64,000 nucleotides of DNA, from assembly GCF_042680125.1 (NCBI RefSeq), contig NZ_JBHTNY010000008.1; one strand, 5' to 3'. Below, piece by piece: positions 26,804 to 35,852 of the stretch; positions within the stretch are counted from its first letter, which is position 1; each line of letters begins with the position of its first letter. This DNA is from Robinsoniella peoriensis (lineage in GTDB: Bacteria; Bacillota; Clostridia; Lachnospirales; Lachnospiraceae). The position numbers were made by a program, and so were the translations under genes. The notes under the pieces are model-generated. The model was not told the origin of the DNA, made no database searches, and was given only the letters and a program-made list of their open reading frames with translations.

Positions 26804-27784
26804 TCAGTTTATCTGTCCCAGCTGATTATAGACAAAGCGGGCATCTTCCACATGAAAGGGATCTGTCTCATGGCTGCCTTCGGCTCCCGCGGTGACGAGA
26901 ACATATTCTCTCCCATTTACTTTAGCCAGACTTGCAAGGCATAGACCTGCCTCATCTGTAAAACCCGTCTTTCCTCCCTCTATCTCTCCTCCGCTGATTT
27001 CTCCGGAATCCACATATGGTGACAATGTGCTGTAGAAGGTAATTCCTTCCGGATGCAGATTCGTTGCCGGTACAGAATGCATAAAAGAAGTAAATACCGT
27101 GCGGAAATTTTCATTTTGCAATGCGTGTTCCAGTAAAATAGCCATATCTTTCACAGTGGTATAGTGATTGACGTCATGGAGTCCGGTTGTATTGCTGAAA
27201 TGGGTTCCTGTCATCCCGTAATCAGATGCTTTCTGATTCATGATTTCAATAAAAGATGATTCACTCCCTGCAGCGTAGTCAGCCAGTCCGATACTGCATT
27301 CCGCACCGGAGGGCAGCAGTGCCCCGTAGATCAGGTCTATGGCAGAAACTTCTTCCCCCGGTGAAAATCCTGCCATAGATGCCCCTTCTTCATATAATGA
27401 ATCAAATTTGTCTGGCTGAAGTGTAACTGTCTGCTGCAGATCTCCTATGGTTTCTATTGCCGCAATTGCTGTCATAATCTTTGTCAGGGACGCAGGATAG
27501 ATTTTCTTATCACTTTCTTTTTCAAATAATATTTTCCTGCTCTGCAAGTCAATCAGAAGCGCTGAGGCACTATAAAGCCTGTCTCCGTCAATATCTAATC
27601 CGCTATCTTCTTGGTTGCTTATTAACTGCATCGTCTCATCTGAATCCACTGTTTTACTGCTGTCTGCCTCCTCCCCCAAATAGCTGTCTGCCAATTTTTT
27701 CATTCCAAATGCACTTACCATTAAAAGTATTGCTATACAAATGATCTGCAGACCATAATGCCTTCTTCTCTTTCGTCTTCTCAT
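26804..27784 (-). CDS. Serine-type D-alanyl-D-alanine carboxypeptidase
   Basis: 326 residues from ATG 27784, chosen because GGAGGTG lies seven bases before it; the frame extends 16 codons further. Very basic N-terminus then one membrane segment (LQIICIAILLMVSAFGM), so the enzyme is anchored outside. Catalytic SxxK is PASLTKIM, the KTG box is GGKTGFT. The second motif is SGAEC where most low-molecular-weight PBPs have SxN, so the Asn is replaced. It trims D-Ala from peptidoglycan stem peptides. It follows the VanRS-like pair on the same strand, but a terminator lies between. Confidence 0.88.
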   Translation of the reverse strand: MRRRKRRRHYGLQIICIAILLMVSAFGMKKLADSYLGEEADSSKTVDSDETMQLISNQEDSGLDIDGDRLYSASALLIDLQSRKILFEKESDKKIYPASLTKIMTAIAAIETIGDLQQTVTLQPDKFDSLYEEGASMAGFSPGEEVSAIDLIYGALLPSGAECSIGLADYAAGSESSFIEIMNQKASDYGMTGTHFSNTTGLHDVNHYTTVKDMAILLEHALQNENFRTVFTSFMHSVPATNLHPEGITFYSTLSPYVDSGEISGGEIEGGKTGFTDEAGLCLASLAKVNGREYVLVTAGAEGSHETDPFHVEDARFVYNQLGQIN

Positions 27785-27974
27785 GAATACACACCTCCGT
27801 TTTCTTCTTGCTTTTATAGTAACAGCAAGCATAGAAAAGTGTGTAAAACCAGACTTAGGACTCCATTAACATTTTCCTGATACTTCCTTTGCATCTTTAT
27901 CAGTACTTCAGGAATCCTAAATAGTATCATAATAAAAAATTAAGAGTTTACTTCTCCATCTGACCGCTTACATA

Positions 27975-28045
27975 AAAACAAGAACATTTCACCAAAGCTG
28001 TTTCCCGGTAACTCCGGTTACTTCGTTTAAATGTTCTCATTTTTA
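27975..28045 (-). terminator. Terminator after the VanS-like kinase gene
   Basis: GAACATTT and AAATGTTC close a long hairpin that contains an inner GTAAC-CGGA-GTTAC stem; TTGTTTTTATG follows on the minus strand. Confidence 0.7.
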
Positions 28046-28056
28046 ATATTCCCGTA

Positions 28057-29199
28057 CTATATTACCATTAATGGCAGTTCTACCGAAAAAGTGGTGCAAA
28101 TTGCATCGCTCTGTCCATAAATTTTACCTCCGTGTGCCAATACAATTTCTTTTGCAATGGCAAGCCCCAGTCCGGCTCCTCCCGTATTGCTGGATCTAGC
28201 CGAATCCATACGGTAAAACTGTTCAAATATTTTCATGAGCATGTCATAAGGGATCTGGTCACCCCGGTTGCGAAACGTGATCAGTACATTGTTTTCTATT
28301 TTTTCTGCTTTAATTTCAATAATTGTATTTTCATAACTGTAGGCAATTGCATTTTTAAGGATATTATTAAAAACCCTTGCCAGTTTATTTGGATCCCCTT
28401 GTATCAACAGGGATTCATCTGCGTCCACCCGGGCACGCTTATTCTGTTCCATCAAGACAGGATAAAACTCCTCTGCCATCTGCATCAGCATATAGGCAAG
28501 ATGGATCTCTTCTTTTTCCAGTTCAATGGACTGCATGTTAAAGCGGGTTACATCAAACAATTCATTAATCAGCTGTTCCAGCCGGTATGCCTTTTCCAGC
28601 GTTATCTCCATATACTTGGCGCGCTGTTCCGGCGGCATATCCGGTAATTCCAGCATCAGGTTCATATAACCAATTACTGACGTAAGCGGCGTTTTAATAT
28701 CATGCGCCAAATATACCACAAGGGAGTTTTTCCGCTGCTCTGCCTCAAATACATCTGCTGCGCGTTTTTTTAAAGTTCCTTTGACCTGATTCATTTCTGC
28801 TTCCATGAAATCCAGCTCGGGTGACAACCGGATTGGTTCTTCGGATTCCTGCAGCAGTTTTTTCATGCCCTGGCGGATTTCATCAAAATAGCGTGTGAAC
28901 TTCAGCAGTGCGATATAAAATAAAATCAGAATTAATATAATAAATCCAGCCATCATCAGATAATCTTTGATATTGCGAAACACTTTCTGATAGACATTCA
29001 CAGCCTCCATATAATCCAGATCAAATTTATTCTGGCACCAGGCAACAAAGCCTTCCGCAAAAGGTTCCTGTAAGATGCCGTCGATCACCATATACTGCAG
29101 GCAGGCACCTATTAAGATTGCAAATAATGCAACAATAAAAACCTGCTTTACAATCTTTCGTTTCAGCCTTGCAAACTCATTTTTCAATTCGATATCCAA
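28057..29199 (-). CDS. VanS-like sensor histidine kinase
   Basis: 380 residues, the length of VanS. Two transmembrane segments (about 17-37 and 80-102) around a short outer loop, a HAMP-like linker, the phospho-acceptor His in VYLAHDIKTPLTSVIGY, N box FNNILKNAIAYSYEN and G boxes ending TGGAGLGLAIAKEIV. The YLAHDIKTPLTS motif, LEKAYRLEQLI and DPNKLARVFNNILKNA are close to VanS of glycopeptide-resistance clusters. The start appears to be TTG 29199, overlapping the regulator by 23 bases; its exact position is uncertain. No vanHAX genes are present, so it may report on cell-wall state and control peptidoglycan trimming. Confidence 0.87.
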   Translation of the reverse strand: MDIELKNEFARLKRKIVKQVFIVALFAILIGACLQYMVIDGILQEPFAEGFVAWCQNKFDLDYMEAVNVYQKVFRNIKDYLMMAGFIILILILFYIALLKFTRYFDEIRQGMKKLLQESEEPIRLSPELDFMEAEMNQVKGTLKKRAADVFEAEQRKNSLVVYLAHDIKTPLTSVIGYMNLMLELPDMPPEQRAKYMEITLEKAYRLEQLINELFDVTRFNMQSIELEKEEIHLAYMLMQMAEEFYPVLMEQNKRARVDADESLLIQGDPNKLARVFNNILKNAIAYSYENTIIEIKAEKIENNVLITFRNRGDQIPYDMLMKIFEQFYRMDSARSSNTGGAGLGLAIAKEIVLAHGGKIYGQSDAICTTFSVELPLMVI

Positions 29200-29875
29200 C
29201 TCCCCACACCGTTTTAATATATCTTGGATTTTCGGCGGAATCTTGCATCTTTTCCCTTAAATGCCTGATATGCACCATTATTGTATTGTTACTGTTGGAA
29301 AAATATTTATCGCCCCAGACCTCCTGGAACAGTTTATCTGCGCTGACTACCTTCCCCTTATTTTCGCATAGAATCCAGAGGATTGAAAATTCAGTAGGGG
29401 TCAGTGATATTGGTTTTTCATTCAAAATACATTCCCTGGTGCTCTTATTAAGCTCCAGACCCGAAACAATAAGCACATTATCCTGACTTTCATAGCTCCC
29501 CTGATTATAGCGTGTAAACCTGCGCAGCTGGGCTTTTACCCTGGCTACCAGTTCCAATGGCCGGAAGGGTTTTGTCATATAATCATCTGCCCCTAGAGTC
29601 AGACCCGTAATTTTGTCAATCTCATCTTCTTTTGCAGTTAACATGATTACCGGATAGTTATGCTTTTCCCTGATCTTTCTGCAAATTTCAAAACCATCTC
29701 CATCAGGCAGCATCACATCCAGTATTGCCAGATCAATATCTCCTGATCCAATACATTCAAGTGCCTCTTTCGCTGAGTAAAATTTGTAAACATTGAAATT
29801 TTCATTTTTTAAGTAGACCTCGACCAGATCCGCTATTTCTTTTTCATCATCTACAACTAAAATATTCTCTGACAT
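29177..29875 (-). CDS. VanR-like response regulator (OmpR family)
   Basis: 232 residues from ATG 29875, the length of VanR. Receiver domain with ILVVDDEKEIADLVEVYL, phosphoacceptor Asp in LAILDVMLPDGDG, VIMLTAKED and DDYMTKPF. Winged-helix domain with LTPTEFSILWILCENKG and IKTVWGVGYRIEK. Overlaps the VanS-like gene, so the pair is co-translated. Likely targets are the adjacent carboxypeptidase gene or its own promoter, by analogy with vanRS-vanY arrangements; this is inference. Confidence 0.9.
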   Translation of the reverse strand: MSENILVVDDEKEIADLVEVYLKNENFNVYKFYSAKEALECIGSGDIDLAILDVMLPDGDGFEICRKIREKHNYPVIMLTAKEDEIDKITGLTLGADDYMTKPFRPLELVARVKAQLRRFTRYNQGSYESQDNVLIVSGLELNKSTRECILNEKPISLTPTEFSILWILCENKGKVVSADKLFQEVWGDKYFSNSNNTIMVHIRHLREKMQDSAENPRYIKTVWGVGYRIEK

Positions 29876-30004
29876 ATCCCCATCATCCTTCTGCTTAGAA
29901 TCGAATAGCCTGGACAATTAAGTCTAGGCTATCATTATTTTAGCAAAGAATCCGTTGGAATGTCTTAATATTCCCACACGATAATTCTTAAAATAAATTA
30001 AGAA

Positions 30005-30026
30005 AAACCCCGGTTTATCCGAGGTT
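30005..30026 (-). terminator. Terminator of the topB operon
   Basis: AACCTCGG and CCGGGGTT pair on the minus strand (one G-U) around ATAAA and run into TTTCTTAATTT. The mismatch is C-A on the plus strand, so the minus strand is the one served. Confidence 0.8.
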
Positions 30027-30081
30027 CATCACATAACGGGCAATTTTTACTGACTCATTCTGAGTATCCCGCTAAAATACA

Positions 30082-30747
30082 TTAAAACTTCTCTGCAACT
30101 TCCCCACGTTTCTTATAAATACTTCCTCCATGCACAACCCCGCGCACAGAAGACAGGGGATAAATATTAGTATTACTTCCCACTACCGTACCAGGATTTA
30201 AGATAGAGCCGCATCCAACCTCTACATTATCACCCAGCATTGCTCCGAATTTTTTCAGGCCGGTGGAAATCTTTTGCTCTCCATCTTTTACAACAACCAG
30301 TGTTTTATCTGATTTTACATTTGAGGTAATGGAACCTGCGCCCATGTGAGATTTGTAACCCAGGATGGAATCACCCACGTAATTGTAGTGAGGCACCTGA
30401 ACTTTGTTGAATAATACAACATTTTTCAGTTCGGTAGAGTTCCCTACAACGGCACCTTCGCCAACGATAGCATTGCCTCTGATAAATGCGCAGTGGCGCA
30501 CTTCAGCATCTTTACCGATGATTGCCGGTCCGTTAATGAACGCTGTAGGAGCAACTTTTGCTGATTTTGCAATCCAGACATTTTCTCCACGTTTCTCATA
30601 CTCTTCTTCACTCAGGGAATTTCCCAGTTCCAGGATAAAGCTGCTGATCTTAGGAAGAACTTCCCATGGATATTCTGCTCCCTTAAATAATTCTTTTGCA
30701 ATTGTTTCCTCCAGGTTGTAAAGGTTTTTAATCTTACATGTTTCCAT
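30082..30747 (-). CDS. Left-handed beta-helix acyl/nucleotidyltransferase-like protein (GlmU C-terminal type)
   Basis: 221 residues. After a helical N-terminus (about 1-55) come hexapeptide repeats (VWIAKSAKVAPTAFINGPAIIGKDAEVRHCAFIRGNAIVG and on), as in the acetyltransferase half of GlmU or in UDP-GlcNAc pyrophosphorylase-related proteins. There is no nucleotidyltransferase domain, so it is not a full GlmU. Its ATG overlaps the topB stop by one base (TAATG), so translation is coupled. The substrate cannot be told from sequence. Confidence 0.8.
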   Translation of the reverse strand: METCKIKNLYNLEETIAKELFKGAEYPWEVLPKISSFILELGNSLSEEEYEKRGENVWIAKSAKVAPTAFINGPAIIGKDAEVRHCAFIRGNAIVGEGAVVGNSTELKNVVLFNKVQVPHYNYVGDSILGYKSHMGAGSITSNVKSDKTLVVVKDGEQKISTGLKKFGAMLGDNVEVGCGSILNPGTVVGSNTNIYPLSSVRGVVHGGSIYKKRGEVAEKF

Positions 30748-32762
30748 TATTTTTGACTTCCTTTCTTATAATATTGTGCTGCCGCATCAAAATACTGACG
30801 CAGTGCATATTGATAGTTGGTTTTTAATACCCCTTCTGTTCTGGATCGTATGAAGTTATCCAGTTTTGTCATATATTCATCCGGTGTGATCTCCCCATCC
30901 GCCACATAATTCAGACCCTTTTCCCAACTGGCGGTTAATTCCGGATTCAGCAGTGAACGGATTGACGCATTTACTACATCAAATATCATCTCACCCAGTA
31001 ATGAGGGCGTCAGTATCTGCGTTTTTTTATTTAATGCTATATATTTATTCCCTATGAGTTTTTTCAGTATCTCTGCTCTGGTAGCACTGGTTCCGATTCC
31101 ACTGCCCTTGATCTGGGAGCGGAGTTCTTCATCTTCGATCAGCTGCCCTGCATTTTCCATTGCCAGAATGATGGAACCGGAGTTGTATCGTTTTGGCGGT
31201 GAGGTTTCTCCTTCTTTAATCTGCAGCTTATCTACATTTAACTGGGCGCCTTTTTTCAGATCCTTTAATGCTTCCAGCATGGCTGTATCACATTTCGTGT
31301 CATCCTCCTGCCCTCCTGAGTTCTCCTCGGGCTTTTTCTTGCTGAATGAATTCTCAATTACTTTCAGATATCCCTCTGAAATCAGTACTTTAAAACTGGA
31401 AAAGAACTTTTCTCCCTGCATCTTTGTAGTCAGATTGATTTTCTGATAGACTGCAGGGGGATAAAAAATACTTAAAAATCTTCTGACGATTGTCTCGTAA
31501 ACATTTACCGCATTACTATTCAGGGAGCGAAGTGCACTGATCCCCTGCCCCGTTGGAACGATTGCATAATGGTCTGTAATCTGCTTATCATTTACATATC
31601 TTGTCTTTGCGATATTTTTATAACTGCTACCGCCTAGAATCTCTTCGGCAAACTCTTTAACCATAGGTATGTTACGCAGTCCTCCGATATTTTTATGAAT
31701 TTCTTTGGCAACTGCCGTTGACAATACTCTGGCATCCGTTCTCGGATAAGTTACCAGCTTTTTTTCATATAATTCCTGAACAACACGCAGCGTTTCATCC
31801 GGACTTATTTTAAATAGTTTCGAACATTCATTCTGTAGTTCCGCCAGGTTGAATAACAGCGGTGGATTTTTATTTTCCTTTTTCTTCTCAACGGCATCTG
31901 CCACTGCGGTTAATGGCTGTTCCACACTAAGTTCGTCAATTAATACCTGGGCCTCTTTTTTTTCTTTAAATCCATTTTCTTTATATAATTTAGGGGACAG
32001 ATAATATTTAGAGCCTTCTACTGCACGGAATTCGCCGTCAAATACTTTTCCATTATAATTTATGGTATTAAGAACACGGTAGAACGGCGTTTTCACAAAT
32101 TCCCTGATTTCCCGTTCCCGTCTTACAATCATTCCAAGTACACAGGTCATTACCCTGCCCACCGATACAACCGTATATTTTGTATGTAAATAATTTGAAA
32201 TGGCATTCCCATATTTTAAGGAAAGCAGCCTGGAAAAATTAATTCCCATCAAATAGTCTTCTTTTGCCCTCAGATAGGCAGCCTCTGACAAATTATCATA
32301 TGCAGATAAATCTTTTGCTGTTTCAATACCCCGCAGTATTTCTTCTTCTGTCTGGGAATCGATCCAGACCCTTTTTCTGGCTTTCCCTTTTACATTTGCC
32401 ATCTGCTCTACCAGACGATAGATATATTCTCCTTCCCGCCCGGAGTCAGTACAGACATAAATGGTATCGATATCTTCCCGGTTTAACAGACCGCTTACAA
32501 TTTTAAATTGTTTTGTTACAGAAGGAATGACCTCGTACAGGAATTCATCCGGGAGAAATGGCAGAGTGTCCAGACTCCACCTTTTAAATTTTACATCATA
32601 TACTTCCGGATAACTCATAGTCACCAAATGGCCAACACACCAGGTCACCACCGCCGTGTCAGCCTCCAGATATCCATCATGCCTGGATGTTTTTATCTTC
32701 AGTGCCCTGGCAAACTCCTGCGCTACACTGGGTTTTTCTGCAATATATAAAGCTTTTGACAT
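30747..32762 (-). CDS. topB: DNA topoisomerase III (type IA)
   Basis: 671 residues. N-terminal Toprim domain (LYIAEKPSVAQEFARAL, with DSGREGEYI acidic triad) and the type IA core. Active-site Tyr in LVTYPRTDARVLS, and GIGTSATRAEILKKL late in the core. No C-terminal zinc fingers, as is usual for the Firmicutes TopB group. It relaxes and decatenates DNA. GAGG precedes the ATG. The ABC-2 permease gene ends 20 bases upstream, so an operon with it is possible. Confidence 0.93.
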   Translation of the reverse strand: MSKALYIAEKPSVAQEFARALKIKTSRHDGYLEADTAVVTWCVGHLVTMSYPEVYDVKFKRWSLDTLPFLPDEFLYEVIPSVTKQFKIVSGLLNREDIDTIYVCTDSGREGEYIYRLVEQMANVKGKARKRVWIDSQTEEEILRGIETAKDLSAYDNLSEAAYLRAKEDYLMGINFSRLLSLKYGNAISNYLHTKYTVVSVGRVMTCVLGMIVRREREIREFVKTPFYRVLNTINYNGKVFDGEFRAVEGSKYYLSPKLYKENGFKEKKEAQVLIDELSVEQPLTAVADAVEKKKENKNPPLLFNLAELQNECSKLFKISPDETLRVVQELYEKKLVTYPRTDARVLSTAVAKEIHKNIGGLRNIPMVKEFAEEILGGSSYKNIAKTRYVNDKQITDHYAIVPTGQGISALRSLNSNAVNVYETIVRRFLSIFYPPAVYQKINLTTKMQGEKFFSSFKVLISEGYLKVIENSFSKKKPEENSGGQEDDTKCDTAMLEALKDLKKGAQLNVDKLQIKEGETSPPKRYNSGSIILAMENAGQLIEDEELRSQIKGSGIGTSATRAEILKKLIGNKYIALNKKTQILTPSLLGEMIFDVVNASIRSLLNPELTASWEKGLNYVADGEITPDEYMTKLDNFIRSRTEGVLKTNYQYALRQYFDAAAQYYKKGSQK

Positions 32763-32782
32763 CTATAAATCCTCATTCCCCA

Positions 32783-33508
32783 TTACAGGGGCAAATCTCT
32801 CTTTTCAAATATTTTTATTCCTATAAAATACATTGCCCAGCCTCCAACAATTAAGGCCGGAAGCATCCATAGAATATTGACATTGATCCTCAGAATATAT
32901 TCGGTATGGAATAGTGAAAAAAAGGTACCGTATTTCAGAACCTCCATACGATCATCCATATCTGATACGATATGAACTATATAAAAAAACGCTATGATAA
33001 TACCGGAAAAAAGCCATGCTCTCCCGGCTGACCGACACGTACAGGACACTAAAAAACAAATTCCACTGACAAAGATATGAAGGCAGAATGCCCCCAGATT
33101 CAACAACAGAAAAGATGTAATATCACAATTTTCCACGAATTGATACAAACCGCCCGCTACCCCAAGAACCGAAGTAAAAATAAACATAACTGCCAGATAT
33201 GACACCAATGTGACTGCCTGGGTACATAAAAGCCTCGATCTGCTGTTGGGCGTTGCCAGATAATATGCCATTGTTCCCCGATCCACTAAATGAGCTGTCA
33301 AACGTCCCGCCATAATAATGCTGTATACGGAAGGAACAATGAAAAAGGTAAATTCACTAAAATAGGATGCTAAAAATCCTGCTGATGTATGCCCTTCGGT
33401 GTGAAGCCCTAGGGCTGCCAGCATTCCCGACAAAAGTATTGCAAGGAATGCAAGGAAAATTACATAATTTGATTTTATATTCTGTTTTAATAATGGAAAA
33501 CTAAGCAT
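32783..33508 (-). CDS. ABC-2 type transporter permease
   Basis: 241 residues with six hydrophobic segments (for example VIFLAFLAILLSGMLAALGL, AVTLVSYLAVMFIFTSVLGV, FLLLNLGAFCLHIFVSGICFLVS). Pairs with the ATPase whose end it overlaps by eight bases. This permease type usually exports drugs, lipids or peptides, or acts in antibiotic tolerance. Cargo is unknown. Confidence 0.85.
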   Translation of the reverse strand: MLSFPLLKQNIKSNYVIFLAFLAILLSGMLAALGLHTEGHTSAGFLASYFSEFTFFIVPSVYSIIMAGRLTAHLVDRGTMAYYLATPNSRSRLLCTQAVTLVSYLAVMFIFTSVLGVAGGLYQFVENCDITSFLLLNLGAFCLHIFVSGICFLVSCTCRSAGRAWLFSGIIIAFFYIVHIVSDMDDRMEVLKYGTFFSLFHTEYILRINVNILWMLPALIVGGWAMYFIGIKIFEKRDLPL

Positions 33509-34385
33509 GCAGCTGACCTCCGTAAAAATGTGGAAATATCTCTTCCAGGCTTTGAACTGTCATTTCCAGATTCGTCACTTTGTAGTCATTGAGTGTATGA
33601 ATCAGAGACATCATCTCACCTTTTACATTGACAATAATCTGTTTTTCCTTAATCTGAATTACCTCAAATGGCTCTTTCATAAATCGAAACACTTCCTGCT
33701 GGTCGGCAAATTTAATAATATAATTCTTCCGCTGGTCTGCCCTCAGGCTTTCAATATCACTGATATTTACCAGGTTCCCATCTCGGATCATCCCTACACG
33801 GTCACAAACTCTGTCTACTTCGTCAAATACCTGGGAGGTCATAAAAATTGTCTTTCCTTTTTCCTTTTCCTCCAGCATCAGCTCAATAAACCGTTCCTGC
33901 ATCAGCGGCTCCAGACCCACAGCCGGCTCGTCCAGAATCAGCATTTTCGGATCATGCATAAACGCACTGATAATCTGAACCTTTTTCCGGTCTTCCTTTG
34001 ACATGAATCGTATCTTCTCCTCCATGTCCAGTTCAAACCGGTCTACAAGTTCAAATGCCCGCTCCAGGTTCTTCATTCCCCGCATGGCACCCATCAGCCG
34101 TATAAATTTGTTGCCTGTCATTTCCTTAGGAAGCCCCGCATTTCCCGGCAGATAGCCGATAAATCCCTGAATATTGTCGGACCATTTACAGGTATCTTTC
34201 CCATTTATCACACATTTCCCTTTCATAGGAGCCATAAATCCCATCAAAAGACGGATAGCTGTAGTTTTGCCGGCACCTGCCGGCCCCATCAGGGCAAAAA
34301 CTTCTTCATCTTCTACTTCCAGTGATAAATCAAATACTCCTTTTGTTTTCCCGAATTCTTTTGTTACATTCTTTATCCTAATCAT
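33501..34385 (-). CDS. ABC transporter ATP-binding protein (exporter type)
   Basis: 294 residues. Walker A GPAGAGKTTAIRLL, Walker B MLILDEPAVGLEP and the D-loop following; the signature is degenerate (MSKEDRKKVQIISAFMHDP) instead of LSGGQ. The C-terminal 80 residues form a small regulatory extension common to ABC-2 ATPases. It is translated into its permease with an eight-base overlap. Confidence 0.88.
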   Translation of the reverse strand: MIRIKNVTKEFGKTKGVFDLSLEVEDEEVFALMGPAGAGKTTAIRLLMGFMAPMKGKCVINGKDTCKWSDNIQGFIGYLPGNAGLPKEMTGNKFIRLMGAMRGMKNLERAFELVDRFELDMEEKIRFMSKEDRKKVQIISAFMHDPKMLILDEPAVGLEPLMQERFIELMLEEKEKGKTIFMTSQVFDEVDRVCDRVGMIRDGNLVNISDIESLRADQRKNYIIKFADQQEVFRFMKEPFEVIQIKEKQIIVNVKGEMMSLIHTLNDYKVTNLEMTVQSLEEIFPHFYGGQLHA

Positions 34386-34524
34386 TTATATCCCACTCTT
34401 TAACCCTTTCGCTTTGTCCGCAGACAAAACTCTGTTATTAATTGTAAGATATAATGCGGCAAAAAACAAGTTAATTTTCTCGAAACAGGAGGATTACTTA
34501 TTGCCAAAACCATCAGGACACAAA

Positions 34525-34564
34525 AAAACAGCATTTAGAAGTATACTCTTTTAAATGCTGTTTT
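34525..34564. terminator. Bidirectional terminator, chiefly for the upstream region of asd
   Basis: AAAACAGCATTTA (34525-34537) pairs perfectly with TAAATGCTGTTTT (34552-34564). On the minus strand TTTTTTTG follows, so it ends asd; on the plus strand only TTTTC follows. Confidence 0.9.
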
Positions 34565-34581
34565 CTACTGTTTCATACTGC

Positions 34582-35667
34582 TTATTTTGCCTGTATATAT
34601 CCCTGAGCTTTTAATAGTTCAGCGCAAAGTACTGCACCGCCTGCTGCTCCACGCACTGTGTTGTGGGACAATCCTACGAATTTATAATCATATACGGTGT
34701 CTTCCCTCAGTCTTCCAACTGAGACACCCATTCCGTTCTCAAAATCTACATCTGCTGTTACCTGTGGGCGGTTATCCTCTTCCAGATACTGGATGAACTG
34801 CTTTGGTGCACTTGGAAGTTCCAGTTCCTGAGGCAAACCCTTGAAATTCACTAATTTTTCAATTAACTGTTCTTTTGTCGGCTGTTTTTTGAATTTTACA
34901 AATACAGCTGCTGTATGTCCGTTTAATACCGGAACACGGATACACTGGCAGGTAATCACTGGTGAAGCTGCTTTTTTGATTACACCGTCTTCAATATTTC
35001 CCCAGAGTCTTAATGGTTCCTGCTCACTTTTTTCTTCTTCTCCGCCAATATACGGAATAATATTTTCTACCATCTCCGGCCAGTCTTTGAAAGTCTTTCC
35101 GGCACCTGAAATAGCCTGATAAGTAGTAGCTACCACTTCATATGGCTCAAACTCTTTCCATGCGGTAAGTACCGGTGCATAACTCTGGATAGAACAGTTT
35201 GGTTTAACTGCTACAAATCCTCTGGTTGTACCAAGACGTTCTTTCTGGAATTTAATTACTTCAAAATGCTCCGGATTAATTTCCGGCACTACCATCGGTA
35301 CATCCGGTGTCCATCTGTGTGCACTGTTGTTGGATACAACCGGAGTTTCTGTCTTTGCATAAGCTTCTTCGATGGCTTTGATCTCATCTTTGCTCATATC
35401 TACAGCCGAAAATACAAAGTCTACGCCAGATGCCACTTTTTCAACTTCATTTACGTTCATTACAACGATATTCTTAACTGCTTCCGGCATCGGTGTGGTC
35501 ATTTTCCATCTTCCGCCTACTGCTTCTTCATATGTTTTCCCAGCACTTCTCGGGCTTGCCGCAAGGGTTACTACTTCAAACCATGGGTGATTTTCCAATA
35601 ATGAAATAAATCTCTGTCCTACCATACCGGTAGCGCCTAATACGCCTACTTTTAATTTCTGACTCAT
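34582..35667 (-). CDS. asd: Aspartate-semialdehyde dehydrogenase
   Basis: 361 residues from ATG 35667, chosen for GAGGAG upstream and because the Rossmann motif VGVLGATGMVGQRF begins there. Reduces aspartyl phosphate on the way to lysine, threonine, methionine and diaminopimelate. The catalytic Cys is in VAVKPNCSIQSYA and the active His region reads VLNGHTAAVFVKF. The sequence (AISGAGKTFKDWPEM, LSHNTVRGAAGG) is of the archaeal/fungal-like Asd class rather than the E. coli type. It stands alone, not in a lysine operon. Confidence 0.95.
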   Translation of the reverse strand: MSQKLKVGVLGATGMVGQRFISLLENHPWFEVVTLAASPRSAGKTYEEAVGGRWKMTTPMPEAVKNIVVMNVNEVEKVASGVDFVFSAVDMSKDEIKAIEEAYAKTETPVVSNNSAHRWTPDVPMVVPEINPEHFEVIKFQKERLGTTRGFVAVKPNCSIQSYAPVLTAWKEFEPYEVVATTYQAISGAGKTFKDWPEMVENIIPYIGGEEEKSEQEPLRLWGNIEDGVIKKAASPVITCQCIRVPVLNGHTAAVFVKFKKQPTKEQLIEKLVNFKGLPQELELPSAPKQFIQYLEEDNRPQVTADVDFENGMGVSVGRLREDTVYDYKFVGLSHNTVRGAAGGAVLCAELLKAQGYIQAK

Positions 35668-35852
35668 TTTAACATTCTCCTCACACAAATTATTCTTACA
35701 AAAAACGTGCTTCCGGCATTTTTCCGGCAGAAAGTTTTTCATAAATTCAAGGGCCAAATGGACATTACAGCAGATTGTGTTTTTCTACCACGTACATTTG
35801 TCTTTCCTTTGAACAATAGTATACCATTTTTCCCGAAAATGCAAGTACTTTT

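Noticed and set aside
34499..34552. 17-codon frame with TTG start after AGGAGG
   Set aside because: It runs into the terminator hairpin of asd, is very short and has no sign of a signal or known motif.
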